33,182 nt of DNA from an uncultured Candidatus Saccharibacteria bacterium (GTDB taxonomy: Bacteria > Patescibacteriota > Saccharimonadia > Saccharimonadales > Saccharimonadaceae): NCBI GenBank assembly GCA_927910745.1, contig CAKMNX010000003.1, forward strand, positions 1 to 33,182. Reading direction: 5' to 3'. The position numbers and the translations under genes are program-made. Shown here piece after piece: positions 16,536-25,074 of the stretch. The notes below the pieces were generated by a model. The model was not told the DNA's origin, ran no database searches, and worked only from the letters and a program-made list of their open reading frames with translations. Within the stretch, counting starts at the first letter, position 1. The number at the start of each line of letters is the position of its first letter.

Positions 16536-17111
16536 ATGAAATCATTACGTACTCTATCCAAAAAACGTCTCACGCTCATCATTAGTATTGGCATTGCGCT
16601 CGTCGCCGCCGGCGGCTATGGTGCCTATATCGCAACGCGCCCCGCCTCGCTACCACCCCTGTCAGACGAGCCAACGCCAGCCCAAAAACAAACACAGCAC
16701 AAGACCGATGCCGCCACGAAAGAATCATTTCTAGACAACAACACAAACCACGACACGAATACTACCAAAGAGACCTCGCAGCAGCGCACCACCCAGGCTC
16801 AGCCCGCGCCAATCCCAACGTCAGCGAAACATATTGAGCTCTCTGCTGAGCAGTCAGGCGAAACGGTCGTTGTGACTACTAAGCTGAGAGAACAAGGCTT
16901 TTCCTCTGGTCAGTGTGTGCTGACGATCACTAGTAGCGAGCAGCGCTCCGAGCAGCACGCTGCTATCATCTACCAACCAGAATACTCCACCTGTGCTGGC
17001 TTCTCTGTGCCCGTCCGATCATTACCCAAGGGTACGTGGCATATCTCTCTCGCTGTCACGCCGCTTAGTGGCAAGGCACTCACGAAGACACTCGATAAGG
17101 AGATTCGCTAG
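16536..17111 (+). CDS. Membrane-anchored extracytoplasmic protein of unknown function
   Basis: A 191-residue protein with a short positively charged start (MKSLRTLSKKRL), one hydrophobic helix (about 13-33), then a Pro/Thr/Gln/Asn/Asp-rich linker (about 35-95) of low complexity and a C-terminal beta-rich domain (about 97-191) with two cysteines (SSGQCVLTI, YSTCAGFSV) likely to form a disulfide outside the cell. The layout suggests a stalked surface domain, perhaps Ig-like. I do not recognise the family. It is directly followed by the ChW protein: its TAG abuts the next ATG and carries that gene's Shine-Dalgarno, so the two are co-expressed and may act together. Confidence 0.75.
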   Translation: MKSLRTLSKKRLTLIISIGIALVAAGGYGAYIATRPASLPPLSDEPTPAQKQTQHKTDAATKESFLDNNTNHDTNTTKETSQQRTTQAQPAPIPTSAKHIELSAEQSGETVVVTTKLREQGFSSGQCVLTITSSEQRSEQHAAIIYQPEYSTCAGFSVPVRSLPKGTWHISLAVTPLSGKALTKTLDKEIR

Positions 17112-19421
17112 ATGATGGCTCAATCATATTCCACCACTCGTCCCTTCTCGACGTATTGGCGATATATCCTTGCTGGTGTTTTGTGTGTGAGTTTATTTGC
17201 TGCGACTATCTTATCCCGCCCAGCCCAAGCAGTGACGGCGGCTGATTGGCGAGCAGGCAATATCGTTGATGATTTGCTCTTTACCAATAGCGACGATATG
17301 TCAGTGGCAGATATTCAGGCGTTTCTCAATAGCCTCAACCCACAATGCGACACCTATGGCCGGCAGCCTGCTGCCGAACATGGCAGGCGCGATATCAGCC
17401 GAGCACAGTATGCCGCCGCTCGAGGTTGGCATGGGCCACCATATGTCTGCCTCAAGGACTATTATGAAGTGCCTAAATACACACCGGGCAATTACATCCC
17501 TGCCAATAACTTCGGTGGAGTGATTCCCGCTGGAGCAGTCAGCGCCGCGCAAATTATCTACGATGCCGCCAAGCAGAATAATCTCAATCCCAAAGTCCTG
17601 CTGGTAAAGATCGCTACTGAGTCGGCTGGCCCGCTCACCTCTGACACTTGGCCCCTCCAAAACCAATACACCTATGCCATGGGCTCGCACTGCCCCGATA
17701 GTGGCCCGGGTGGCAGTGCTAATTGCGATCGCAACTATGCTGGCTTCTCGATGCAAGTTGCCTCAGGAGCACAGCTCATCCGCTGGTATCTGGATAGTAT
17801 GCAACAACCGTGGTGGTCGTACAAAAAGCCGTTTGCGACCAATCGTATCCTATGGAATGTGGTGCAGCGAGGCTGCGGCGCTGGCGATGTGTATATCGAG
17901 AGCAAGGCAACAGCGGCACTCTACACCTATACACCCTACCAACCCAATCAAGCAGCCCTGGCTAATATGTATGGCTTAGGCGACCATTGCAGCGCCTATG
18001 GTAACCGCAACTTCTGGCGAGTGTGGAACGACTGGTTTGGCTCGACTCAGCATAGCCGACCACTTATCAGTTTCCGATCGCACAGCAGCTACATCGGCTG
18101 GACAGGGGTCATTCATAACCGCGGCATTACAGGCGTTACGGGCCAAAGCAAGGCAATGCAAGCTCTTACGATCGATGGTGAGGTAACTTATACCTCATAC
18201 AGCAACGAGCGTGGTTGGCAGCCCACTGTGCAGGGTAGTATGCAATCGGGTACAACAGGGCTTGGCCGGCCAATCACCGCCGTCAAGATCCAGCCAACCG
18301 GTACTCTCGCCCAGGCGTACGACATCTACTATCGCGCCCACGTGAGCTACATTGGCTGGATGGGCTGGGCTAAGAATGGTGAAGTGGCTGGTGCAACTGG
18401 TGGAGCTAACAATGCTATCGAAGCGATCGAAATAAAGCTTGTACGCAAAGGAACGCCTGCGCCTGAGTCATCTGGGGTAACATATAAAAATATTGCAACA
18501 CATGGCGATCCATCACCCCTTAGACTCTCACTCAGCTCACATGTCGGTATGGTTGGCTGGCAGCCAGAAGTACGCGATGAGATGATGAGCGGCACCACTG
18601 GCCAAAGCCGCCGCATCGAAGCCATCAAAGCATCGCTCCACAACACAACGGGCCTGCCAGGCAACATCCAATATTCATCACACGTTAGCTACGTCGGCTG
18701 GCAAGATTGGAAACAAGCGGGCGACGTATCCGGCACCACAGGGCAGTTCCGCTCCATTGAGGCAGTCCGCTTCTTACTTACTGGCAAACTTGCCACTGCA
18801 TACGACATCTGGTACCGAGGTTACTCGCAATACGTCGGCTGGATGGGTTGGGCCAAGAATGGCCAACCAGCTGGTTCGACCGGTGCCTACCGACAGCTCG
18901 AAGCACTCGAGGTGCGCCTTGTGCCGAAGCATACACTCGGCTTGCCTGGCGGTGCCTTTTACAACCCAACCAATACTGCTGTGCCCGATCTCTATCAACT
19001 GAGCTACGCTGCCCACGTAGGCTACATCGGCTGGATGCCCGATGTGTCACACCCTATCATGGCTGGCACCACTGGCAAATCGCGCTACCTCGAGGCAATC
19101 CGCCTTGGTAAAGCCGTATCGCTGCGCGATGGTTCACCTATTACCATCCAGTGCGAAGCAAAAACTGCTGGCCAGTGGCTCCCACCAGTCACTCTCTCAC
19201 CATCGCAGCCTTGTGGCACGACTGGCCAGAGCAAAGCGCTCGAAGCCCTCAAGCTTAGCCTCAGTCCCACCGACGCTGCTCGCTACGATATTTATTACAA
19301 CACTCACCTCTCCTGGGTGGGCTGGCAGGGCTGGAAAAAGAATGGCGAAGTAGCTGGCGACCGGCCCAGCTCACATGTCGAAGCAGTGATGATTAAGCTC
19401 ATCGAGAAGAGTACCGAGTGA
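17112..19421 (+). CDS. Secreted ChW-repeat protein with N-terminal hydrolase-like domain
   Basis: A 769-residue secreted protein. Residues 1-40 form a signal peptide (hydrophobic YILAGVLCVSLFAATILS, cleavage expected after PAQA). Residues about 45-310 resemble a domain of actinobacterial secreted proteins: AAKQNNLNPKVLLVKIATESAGPLTSDTWP, a Cys-containing HCPDSG...NCDRNYAGF loop, ATAALYTYTPYQPN and SAYGNRNFWRVWNDWFGST; the layout suggests a lysozyme/transglycosylase-like fold with a candidate catalytic Glu in ATESAG. Residues about 317-769 are nine ChW (clostridial hydrophobic, conserved Trp) repeats of 40-50 residues, each with GW and a GxTG turn. AAGGAG lies 9 bases before the start. Probably binds or modifies a cell wall or host surface. 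Confidence 0.88.
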   Translation: MMAQSYSTTRPFSTYWRYILAGVLCVSLFAATILSRPAQAVTAADWRAGNIVDDLLFTNSDDMSVADIQAFLNSLNPQCDTYGRQPAAEHGRRDISRAQYAAARGWHGPPYVCLKDYYEVPKYTPGNYIPANNFGGVIPAGAVSAAQIIYDAAKQNNLNPKVLLVKIATESAGPLTSDTWPLQNQYTYAMGSHCPDSGPGGSANCDRNYAGFSMQVASGAQLIRWYLDSMQQPWWSYKKPFATNRILWNVVQRGCGAGDVYIESKATAALYTYTPYQPNQAALANMYGLGDHCSAYGNRNFWRVWNDWFGSTQHSRPLISFRSHSSYIGWTGVIHNRGITGVTGQSKAMQALTIDGEVTYTSYSNERGWQPTVQGSMQSGTTGLGRPITAVKIQPTGTLAQAYDIYYRAHVSYIGWMGWAKNGEVAGATGGANNAIEAIEIKLVRKGTPAPESSGVTYKNIATHGDPSPLRLSLSSHVGMVGWQPEVRDEMMSGTTGQSRRIEAIKASLHNTTGLPGNIQYSSHVSYVGWQDWKQAGDVSGTTGQFRSIEAVRFLLTGKLATAYDIWYRGYSQYVGWMGWAKNGQPAGSTGAYRQLEALEVRLVPKHTLGLPGGAFYNPTNTAVPDLYQLSYAAHVGYIGWMPDVSHPIMAGTTGKSRYLEAIRLGKAVSLRDGSPITIQCEAKTAGQWLPPVTLSPSQPCGTTGQSKALEALKLSLSPTDAARYDIYYNTHLSWVGWQGWKKNGEVAGDRPSSHVEAVMIKLIEKSTE
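18062..19412 (+). repeat. Nine tandem ChW repeats (coding)
   Basis: Repeat cores seen in order: SYIGWTGVIHNR, ERGWQPTVQG, SYIGWMGWAKNG, GMVGWQPEVRD, SYVGWQDWKQAG, QYVGWMGWAKNG, GYIGWMPDVSH, GQWLPPVTLS and SWVGWQGWKKNG, each followed by a G-T-TG turn and an E-A-[IVL] strand, except the last, where the turn is degenerate. Repeats 3 and 6 are also close at DNA level, suggesting internal duplication. Confidence 0.85.
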
Positions 19422-19440
19422 CCAACATAAGACAACAACT

Positions 19441-21657
19441 TTATTCGTAAATCGCTGCCACTTTCTCCTCAATATTCTTCCATTGATAGTCGTTGGCGGT
19501 TTGGCGGCCACCTGCAATGAGCTTGTCACGCAGCGCTTTGTCCGCTACCAGGCGCTCTACGGCTGCTACACCAGCCGCTATATCACCCTGCTGGTAGAGG
19601 AGGCAGTTCTCACCATCCTTGAGATACTCGACATTACCGCCATTAGGCACCACTACTGCAAGACCACCAGTTGCCATCATCTCAAGTGGTGGATAGGAGA
19701 AGCTCTCGAGGATGCTTGTTTTGATGAGAATGTCACAGCTAGCGTATACTTCGCCGACCTTCTCGGGCGCAATGCGATTGTAGAATGTATCGACGCGGTA
19801 CCAGTCCTTGGGCTCTTTGCGGTACGATAAGTATGAAATTTCATACTTCGCAGGGTCGAGTTGGTTGATAATACGGAAGGCTTCGTCGGTGTTCTTATAC
19901 TCGCTCTTACTATCGCCCTCAACGAGGATTTTTTATCTTGCGACCACTGTCAAAATCGCGCTCGCGGTATGGATAATACTCGATATCGATGCCGTTCGAG
20001 ACATACTTCGCATCCTTGCCAAACATATCTTTGAGCCACTTCTGGCACCAGAGCGACATTGTTACGTAGCGCACACCCGACTGGTCGCAGTACGATGCAT
20101 TGGCCGCGAAGCGTGGCCCACCCGTACCGGGGATATAAAAATCAGTCTCGAAGTTTGGACGAAGTAAAGCCGATTGCGTACATTGGGGTGTTTTTTGATA
20201 ATCTCTACCGTCGACCACAGCGTCGCCACTTGCGTGTCAAAGAAGGCCTCTATCTTCGTCTTGTGCGCTGTAATAACATTAAAACCTGGCAATTCAGAGC
20301 GGTACTGGTAGGTCTTTTTGGCCTGCTTAAGGGCATGTTTGCTCACCGAATCGATCAGTGTTACATCCCAGCCCGCCTTACGGAGAATGTCAGCGTGTTT
20401 GACGGCAACGATCACTCCACCCGAGATATCCGTCGAAGGCAAAACAAAGCCAATATTGCGTGCTAAGCGTTCCCGTATAAACGACGCAAGCGTGTAACCA
20501 GTGTAGACCGTCGAATAATCATTGGCGGCAATCTTGTGTGCATTTTCACCCAGCTGAGTGCGCAGTGTTTTGTCGGTAATGAGGCGATCGAGCGCTGCAT
20601 ACCAATCGTTATCCGCGCCAACCAAGAGGCCCGTCTCGCCGTCCTTGACCTGTTCGGCAAAGGCCCCCACCTGACTCGCCACCGTCGGCACCTTAACGAG
20701 ACCAGCCTCAAGCCATTTGTTCTCAGACTTCGCACGGTTAAAGATTGTATCGACCAGTGGTGCAAGAATAATATCGCAGTCCACCATCACTTTAGGTAGT
20801 TCACGCCAATCGACAAAGCCCGAGGTCATCACTCGCTCTTTATACGGTTCAAGCGCGGCCGGTACGTCGAGAATACCAGCAATCTTGAGGTGGAGCTGTG
20901 GATATGCATCGAACAGCCGAATCAAGTCTGGGATCACCAGCTCAAAGTCCTCATTGTGCGTAATACTCCCACTAAAGTACCCAATGATAAGCTTATTCTC
21001 ATCCTTCTCGATGATACCTTTCTTAAGGTCTTCCAGCGCCATATTAGACGTCTTGATCATCTCATCAGAAGCGGCATTGCGGTTGATGAGGACATCACCG
21101 GTGGTGTACTTTTGCAGTTCATCACGCAGTTGCGTTGTAGTCGTTACAACGTGATCACAAAGCTTGAGTGTTTCGCGCATGCGATTTACTCCATCGTCGT
21201 AGAGCTGCTTGTCGGCCTGGTTCATCTGCTGGACGTATTTGATACCGTCGGTGTACGTTTGATCGATGACAAGATCATCGATATCAAAAAAGCAGGTCTT
21301 GTTGAAGAACTTCGCTTGCTTAATAAACTCCCGCACCGTCTCTGTCACTGGGCAACGAAAGAAGACGAAGCCACGATAATATTTGAGGTCATCCAGCGAA
21401 AGCCGATCATAAAACACACTCTCCACCGTTAGCCCCTGCGACATCAGCTGTTCCATCTGGTGTGCTACGCGGTAGCGCTCGGGATGCGGCAAGGTGCAGC
21501 CGTTGATAAAGAGGATATCTTTGTAATACTTCTGTTTGCGCTCGGGGAATTTACGATAATAGGCATACTTCGTGGCACGCTTGCCAAAGCCAACTACTCC
21601 ATCGTCTTTGATAATCTTCATGCTTTTCTTGGCGGCTTTGTGTACTTTACCGATCAT
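19441..21657 (-). CDS. Double-domain GT4 glycosyltransferase, two apparent frameshifts
   Basis: One gene of about 738 residues encoding two GT-B units. Residues 1 to about 390: DILFINGCTLPHPERYRV, FFDIDDLVIDQTY, LIIGYFSGSITHNEDFELV, LKIAGILDVP, NKWLEAGLVKVPTVAS. The second unit starts NIGFVLPSTDISGGVIVAVKHADILRKAGWDV and ends ESFSYPPLEMMATGGLAVVVPNGGNVEYLKDGENCLLY, which holds the EX7E-type donor site. The frame is lost at a TTT run (20154-20156, one base missing) and regained at a T6 run (19929-19934, one base extra); as written the product stops at 20062. The two shifts cancel, with clear homology in all three parts. The ATG overlaps the TGA of the upstream GT2. Last gene of the ABC-export operon. 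Confidence 0.85.
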
Positions 21658-23069
21658 ACGTCCTCCTCTGGCGTTACGTGCGGGTTATATAGTGTGTTGT
21701 ATCCTTTACCACAGAGTGCAGCAGTTATCTGAGCACTGGTGAGCGGTGTATCTGGCGCAAGAGCGGCAAGTTTGGTGCGCGCCACTACCACTGTTGGTGC
21801 GTCGATAGTACCAAGATTATAGCGGGCTGTCAAGTAGATATGTTTGGTAAATGAGCGCCGACTGAGCTGCTGGAGCAGACCTACCACCGATGGTTGTAAA
21901 ATCGACGACAAATTTGCAATCACCTGCTGCTCATCGGCAATCCGTGGCGCCACCGCACCAATCATTGGGCGAGCGGCATCGGCAGCGAGATGCTGCAGCG
22001 TGCTAGAAGGCAGCGCATTATGCTGCGTCAGGCATATCATCTCGGCAGTGGTTGTCTCAAGCAGCTGACCAACAGTGGTCGACTCATCGAACAACGTGGT
22101 GTCAGTGCTATATGCTTGGTCTAAGATATAGCTCATCTGCCACTGAGCGCCATACTGCGGGTCGCGCTCCACCTGGGTCTGCAGCTGGCGAGCGGCGCTA
22201 TCTGCTTCGAGGGCGCGACGCTGCGCATTGATGACGTAGGGCTTGGCATCGAGATCTTTCGCTGTGGAGGCTTGGTGGACACGCCAATAGTAGAGAATCT
22301 GCGGCACATGAGCAATCTGCTCGGGCTGCAAAGCCTGCGTCAGGCGCAAGAACAGCTCCCAATCCTGCGTGCCATTATACGCTCCATCTTCGCCGCCAAC
22401 CTCTGTGAGTAACTGGCGTGACATAACGGCAAAGTGCGTAATGTAATTCACTGCGCGCAAAAAATCTTCGTTCCAATCGGGCTTGAAAAATGGCTGATAC
22501 GGCCGGCCATGTTCGTCCATCTTCGTCTCATCGGTGTAGACGAACTGCGCGCCAGTGCGGTCGATCGTGGCCGCAACCCACAGAAGCGCATCAGGGTGAA
22601 GGATATCATCATGATCAAGCAACGCAATGTACTCGCCCGTAGCCTGTGCGATACCATAGTTGGTTGCACCGGCAATGTGGCGGTTCTTGTCTAAAAAGAA
22701 TGGCTTGAGCTGCGGTACATCTTCGGCTAGGTCACGAATCGCCTGGCGAGTAGTCTCATTGGTTGAGGCATCGTCAACGATGATGAGCTCCCAGTGCGGG
22801 TACGACTGCGTCACCACCGATTGTACCATCTCTCGCAGGAATGGAATTGGCGTATTATACGTTGGTACGATGATGGAGATACGCGGCTGCTCAGTAAGTG
22901 AGGCAAGTGCTGGCGGCTGCTCAGTATGCTGACGCTGCCATACATCGTAGATGCGGCGCTGGCGAGCATCAAGATAGGCTCGATACGGCACCAGGAGGCA
23001 ACGTACCGCGCGGTGGAGATGGCGATTGGCTTTGATAAGGTGCGTCAAACGATGTAATATATACGACAT
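21654..23069 (-). CDS. Glycosyltransferase family 2 (rhamnosyltransferase-like)
   Basis: A 471-residue protein. After a basic N-terminal helix (1-60) comes a GT-A domain: ISIIVPTYNTPIPFLREMVQSV, ELIIVDDASTNETT, ATNYGIAQATGEYIALLDHDDILHPDAL with DHDD as metal site, and NGTQDWELFLRLTQA for the acceptor region. The last 170 residues lack motifs I recognise. It sits 6 bases after the ABC ATPase stop, with GGGAG close to the ATG, and overlaps the following double GT4 (ATGA). In such operons this enzyme class extends the polysaccharide that the ABC transporter exports; the sugar cannot be read from sequence. Confidence 0.92.
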   Translation of the reverse strand: MSYILHRLTHLIKANRHLHRAVRCLLVPYRAYLDARQRRIYDVWQRQHTEQPPALASLTEQPRISIIVPTYNTPIPFLREMVQSVVTQSYPHWELIIVDDASTNETTRQAIRDLAEDVPQLKPFFLDKNRHIAGATNYGIAQATGEYIALLDHDDILHPDALLWVAATIDRTGAQFVYTDETKMDEHGRPYQPFFKPDWNEDFLRAVNYITHFAVMSRQLLTEVGGEDGAYNGTQDWELFLRLTQALQPEQIAHVPQILYYWRVHQASTAKDLDAKPYVINAQRRALEADSAARQLQTQVERDPQYGAQWQMSYILDQAYSTDTTLFDESTTVGQLLETTTAEMICLTQHNALPSSTLQHLAADAARPMIGAVAPRIADEQQVIANLSSILQPSVVGLLQQLSRRSFTKHIYLTARYNLGTIDAPTVVVARTKLAALAPDTPLTSAQITAALCGKGYNTLYNPHVTPEEDV

Positions 23070-23075
23070 TTCTCC

Positions 23076-24236
23076 CTATTTCCAGGTATGCTTGAGCTTG
23101 GTAACACCACCCCACCGGCCATGATCATAATCGCGCTGGACGGAGAAGTGCGGCCCCTCCTCAGTAAAGGCGATCGTCTTGGTGTCGTCCGCCCCCATCA
23201 AGCCAGCCTTGATGAAATAACTCCCCTCGTTGAGGTTGAGCTGCACAGTGTAGGTCGCGCGATTCTTGCCAGCAATCTTCACCTTTTCTTGGTAGGTGTT
23301 GGGGCCATAGACATACTCACCATTCTCGCGGAAGATTGCTACACCAACGTGCTTGACCCCTGTTTGCTGCCACTCTAACTCCACCGTCATAGTTTCGTTA
23401 TACTCATACACCGTCTGTTCATTACCATCGCTGCCGCGTAGGGTGATGTCGAAGTCGTCTGAGATTTGCTCGTCTAGCCCTTCTGACTCGTTGTAGCTCT
23501 TAATGTTGCTCCGGCTATAGGCGGCGGCGATGCGGTATGGCTTGCCGATCATCTTCACCTTCCCATCCTCGATAAACACTGCCTTGTTGCAAAAGCGCTC
23601 TACCGCCGACATATCGTGCGTGACGAGAATAACGGTGCGCTTTTCGCGCTTAAGCTTATCGAAATAAGCGTAGCATTTCTTTTGGAAGGCTTCATCCCCT
23701 ACCGCCAAGACTTCATCTAGTAGTAAGATATCGGCATGGGCACGGATAGCAATAGAGAAAGCCAGGCGCACCTGCATCCCACTGGAATAATTCTTGAGTC
23801 GTTCTTCCATAAAGTCGCCCAGCTCAGCAAAGTCGACGATTTTGTCATACATTGCTTCCATCTCGTCATGACTAAAGCCCAGCAATGCACCGTTGAGAAA
23901 GACATTCTCGCGGCCCGTTAGCTCTGGGTTGAAGCCAACGCCCAGCTCGATAAACGGCACCAGCGAACCGCCCACCTCGACACTTCCGCTATTGGGGGTG
24001 TAGATGCCGGCAATCGTCTTGAGCAGTGTACTCTTACCTGAGCCATTGCGCCCAACAATACCAAAGAAATCACCCTCGTTAATGGTAAAATTGATATCTT
24101 TAAGCGGAGTAAAGACCCGATACCCTTTGCGCCCCTTGAGGAGGTTAATGAGCTTTTGCTTGATGCCCGAACTCGCCTCCAGCGGGATCTTGAAGGACTT
24201 GGTGAGGTTATTGATAACAACGATTGGTTGCGCCAT
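23076..24236 (-). CDS. Polysaccharide ABC transporter ATP-binding protein, Wzt-like
   Basis: A 386-residue cytoplasmic ATPase that powers polysaccharide export. Walker A GRNGSGKST (62-70), signature YSSGM (150-154), Walker B ILLLDE (170-175) and H-loop THD (206-208) are intact. The FTPLKDINF and ELGVGFNPELTGREN segments mark the TagH/Wzt subgroup. Residues about 250-386 form a beta-rich extension (VELEWQQTGVKHVGVAIF, YTVQLNLNEGSYFIKAGL), matching the Wzt C-terminal glycan-binding domain that recognises the exported polymer in O-antigen systems. ATG follows the permease TAG directly, with GGAGAG upstream. Confidence 0.94.
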   Translation of the reverse strand: MAQPIVVINNLTKSFKIPLEASSGIKQKLINLLKGRKGYRVFTPLKDINFTINEGDFFGIVGRNGSGKSTLLKTIAGIYTPNSGSVEVGGSLVPFIELGVGFNPELTGRENVFLNGALLGFSHDEMEAMYDKIVDFAELGDFMEERLKNYSSGMQVRLAFSIAIRAHADILLLDEVLAVGDEAFQKKCYAYFDKLKREKRTVILVTHDMSAVERFCNKAVFIEDGKVKMIGKPYRIAAAYSRSNIKSYNESEGLDEQISDDFDITLRGSDGNEQTVYEYNETMTVELEWQQTGVKHVGVAIFRENGEYVYGPNTYQEKVKIAGKNRATYTVQLNLNEGSYFIKAGLMGADDTKTIAFTEEGPHFSVQRDYDHGRWGGVTKLKHTWK

Positions 24237-25045
24237 CTAGATACTCTCCGCAAAGTACTGCTGGTTGCGCCGGAAATAAAACACCGCCAGCAGGATGATA
24301 ATGATAATCGAAACAAATGGTATGAGCACCATAGGGTATGCCACGAGGTCGTAGAGCTGGATAGTCTGGGGTGTTACCAGCACCTGGCGGACATCTTGGA
24401 TGATCTGGGCGGCTGGGTTGAGCATGAGGTATGGCGCAGCAGCCGGCATACGCTCCATCACCATCTGCAAGGGATAAATAACCGGTGTAGCATAGAAGGC
24501 AGCCTGCATGAATATCTCCCACAGGTAGCCAATATCGCGGTATTTCACATTGATCGTCGCAAGGAAAAACGCCACCGCCAAGGAAAGCACATAAAGCTCG
24601 AGGATCAGCGGCACCACAAGCAGCGCCTCCCACGACCAATGCACACCATTAAACAAACAAAAGCCCAGAATCACTACCATATTGATAGCGAGGTTGATAA
24701 AGGCCGAGATGGTACCAGAGATAACGATGATATATTTGGGGAAGTTGATCTTGCGGATGAGGTCACCGCGCGAGACAATCGACTGCAGCCCTTGCACCGT
24801 CGCCTCACTAAAGAAGTTCCATAGCACAATTCCCACTAAAGATACGCTGGATAGTGCTCGACTTGTTTACTAAGGCCGAGGAATTTATCGAACACGATAT
24901 ACAAAATAATAAACAAAAATATCGGCTTGAGGATTGACCACAAATAACCCAGCACCGATCCCTGGTAGCGTAGCTTGAAGTCCGTTACGACCAGCTCGCG
25001 CAGCAAGATACGGTTTTTTCGTTGCAAAAGATTTGTTACTTTCAT
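24237..25045 (-). CDS. Polysaccharide ABC-2 permease, apparent frameshift
   Basis: Membrane partner of the Wzt-like ATPase, about 269 residues with six hydrophobic segments. The N-terminal part (RILLRELVVTDFKLRYQGSVLGYLWSILKP) is the hallmark of Wzm/TagG permeases; the remainder has SRGDLIRKINFPKYIIVISG, VKYRDIGYLWEIFMQAAFYATPVIYP and a C-terminal LNPAAQIIQDVRQVLV. As written a TAG (in PAYL-stop) ends the first part at about 24836; one extra base in the TTT at minus-strand 24840-24838 would give a continuous protein. Start 25045 is favoured because the ATG at 25060 overlaps the -10. It leads the export operon. Confidence 0.88.
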
Positions 25046-25058
25046 AGTTTCTCTGGCC

Positions 25059-25074
25059 ATTATATAATATGACC
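25059..25074. promoter_or_regulatory. Bidirectional promoter with shared palindromic -10
   Basis: ATTATATAAT (25059-25068) reads TATAAT on both strands. On the plus strand it lies 6 bases before a GTG (25075), on the minus strand 13 bases before the ATG at 25045. Neither gene has a Shine-Dalgarno. One DNA element may therefore start both the glycosyltransferase and the ABC-export operon. Confidence 0.65.

Noticed and set aside
18062..19412. Tandem DNA repeats as CRISPR or other non-coding array
   Set aside because: The periodicity of roughly 120-170 bases is in protein frame and corresponds to ChW repeats.
19829..19848. Perfect 20-base palindrome
   Set aside because: It lies inside the conserved coding region of the double GT4 (AKYEISYLS) and is explained by codon choice. 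No matching site elsewhere in the window.
24208..24639. Long open frame opposite or shifted to the ABC permease (143 residues, Gly/Cys-rich)
   Set aside because: It lies entirely over the permease and ATPase genes in another frame of the same strand and has no family motif or ribosome binding site.
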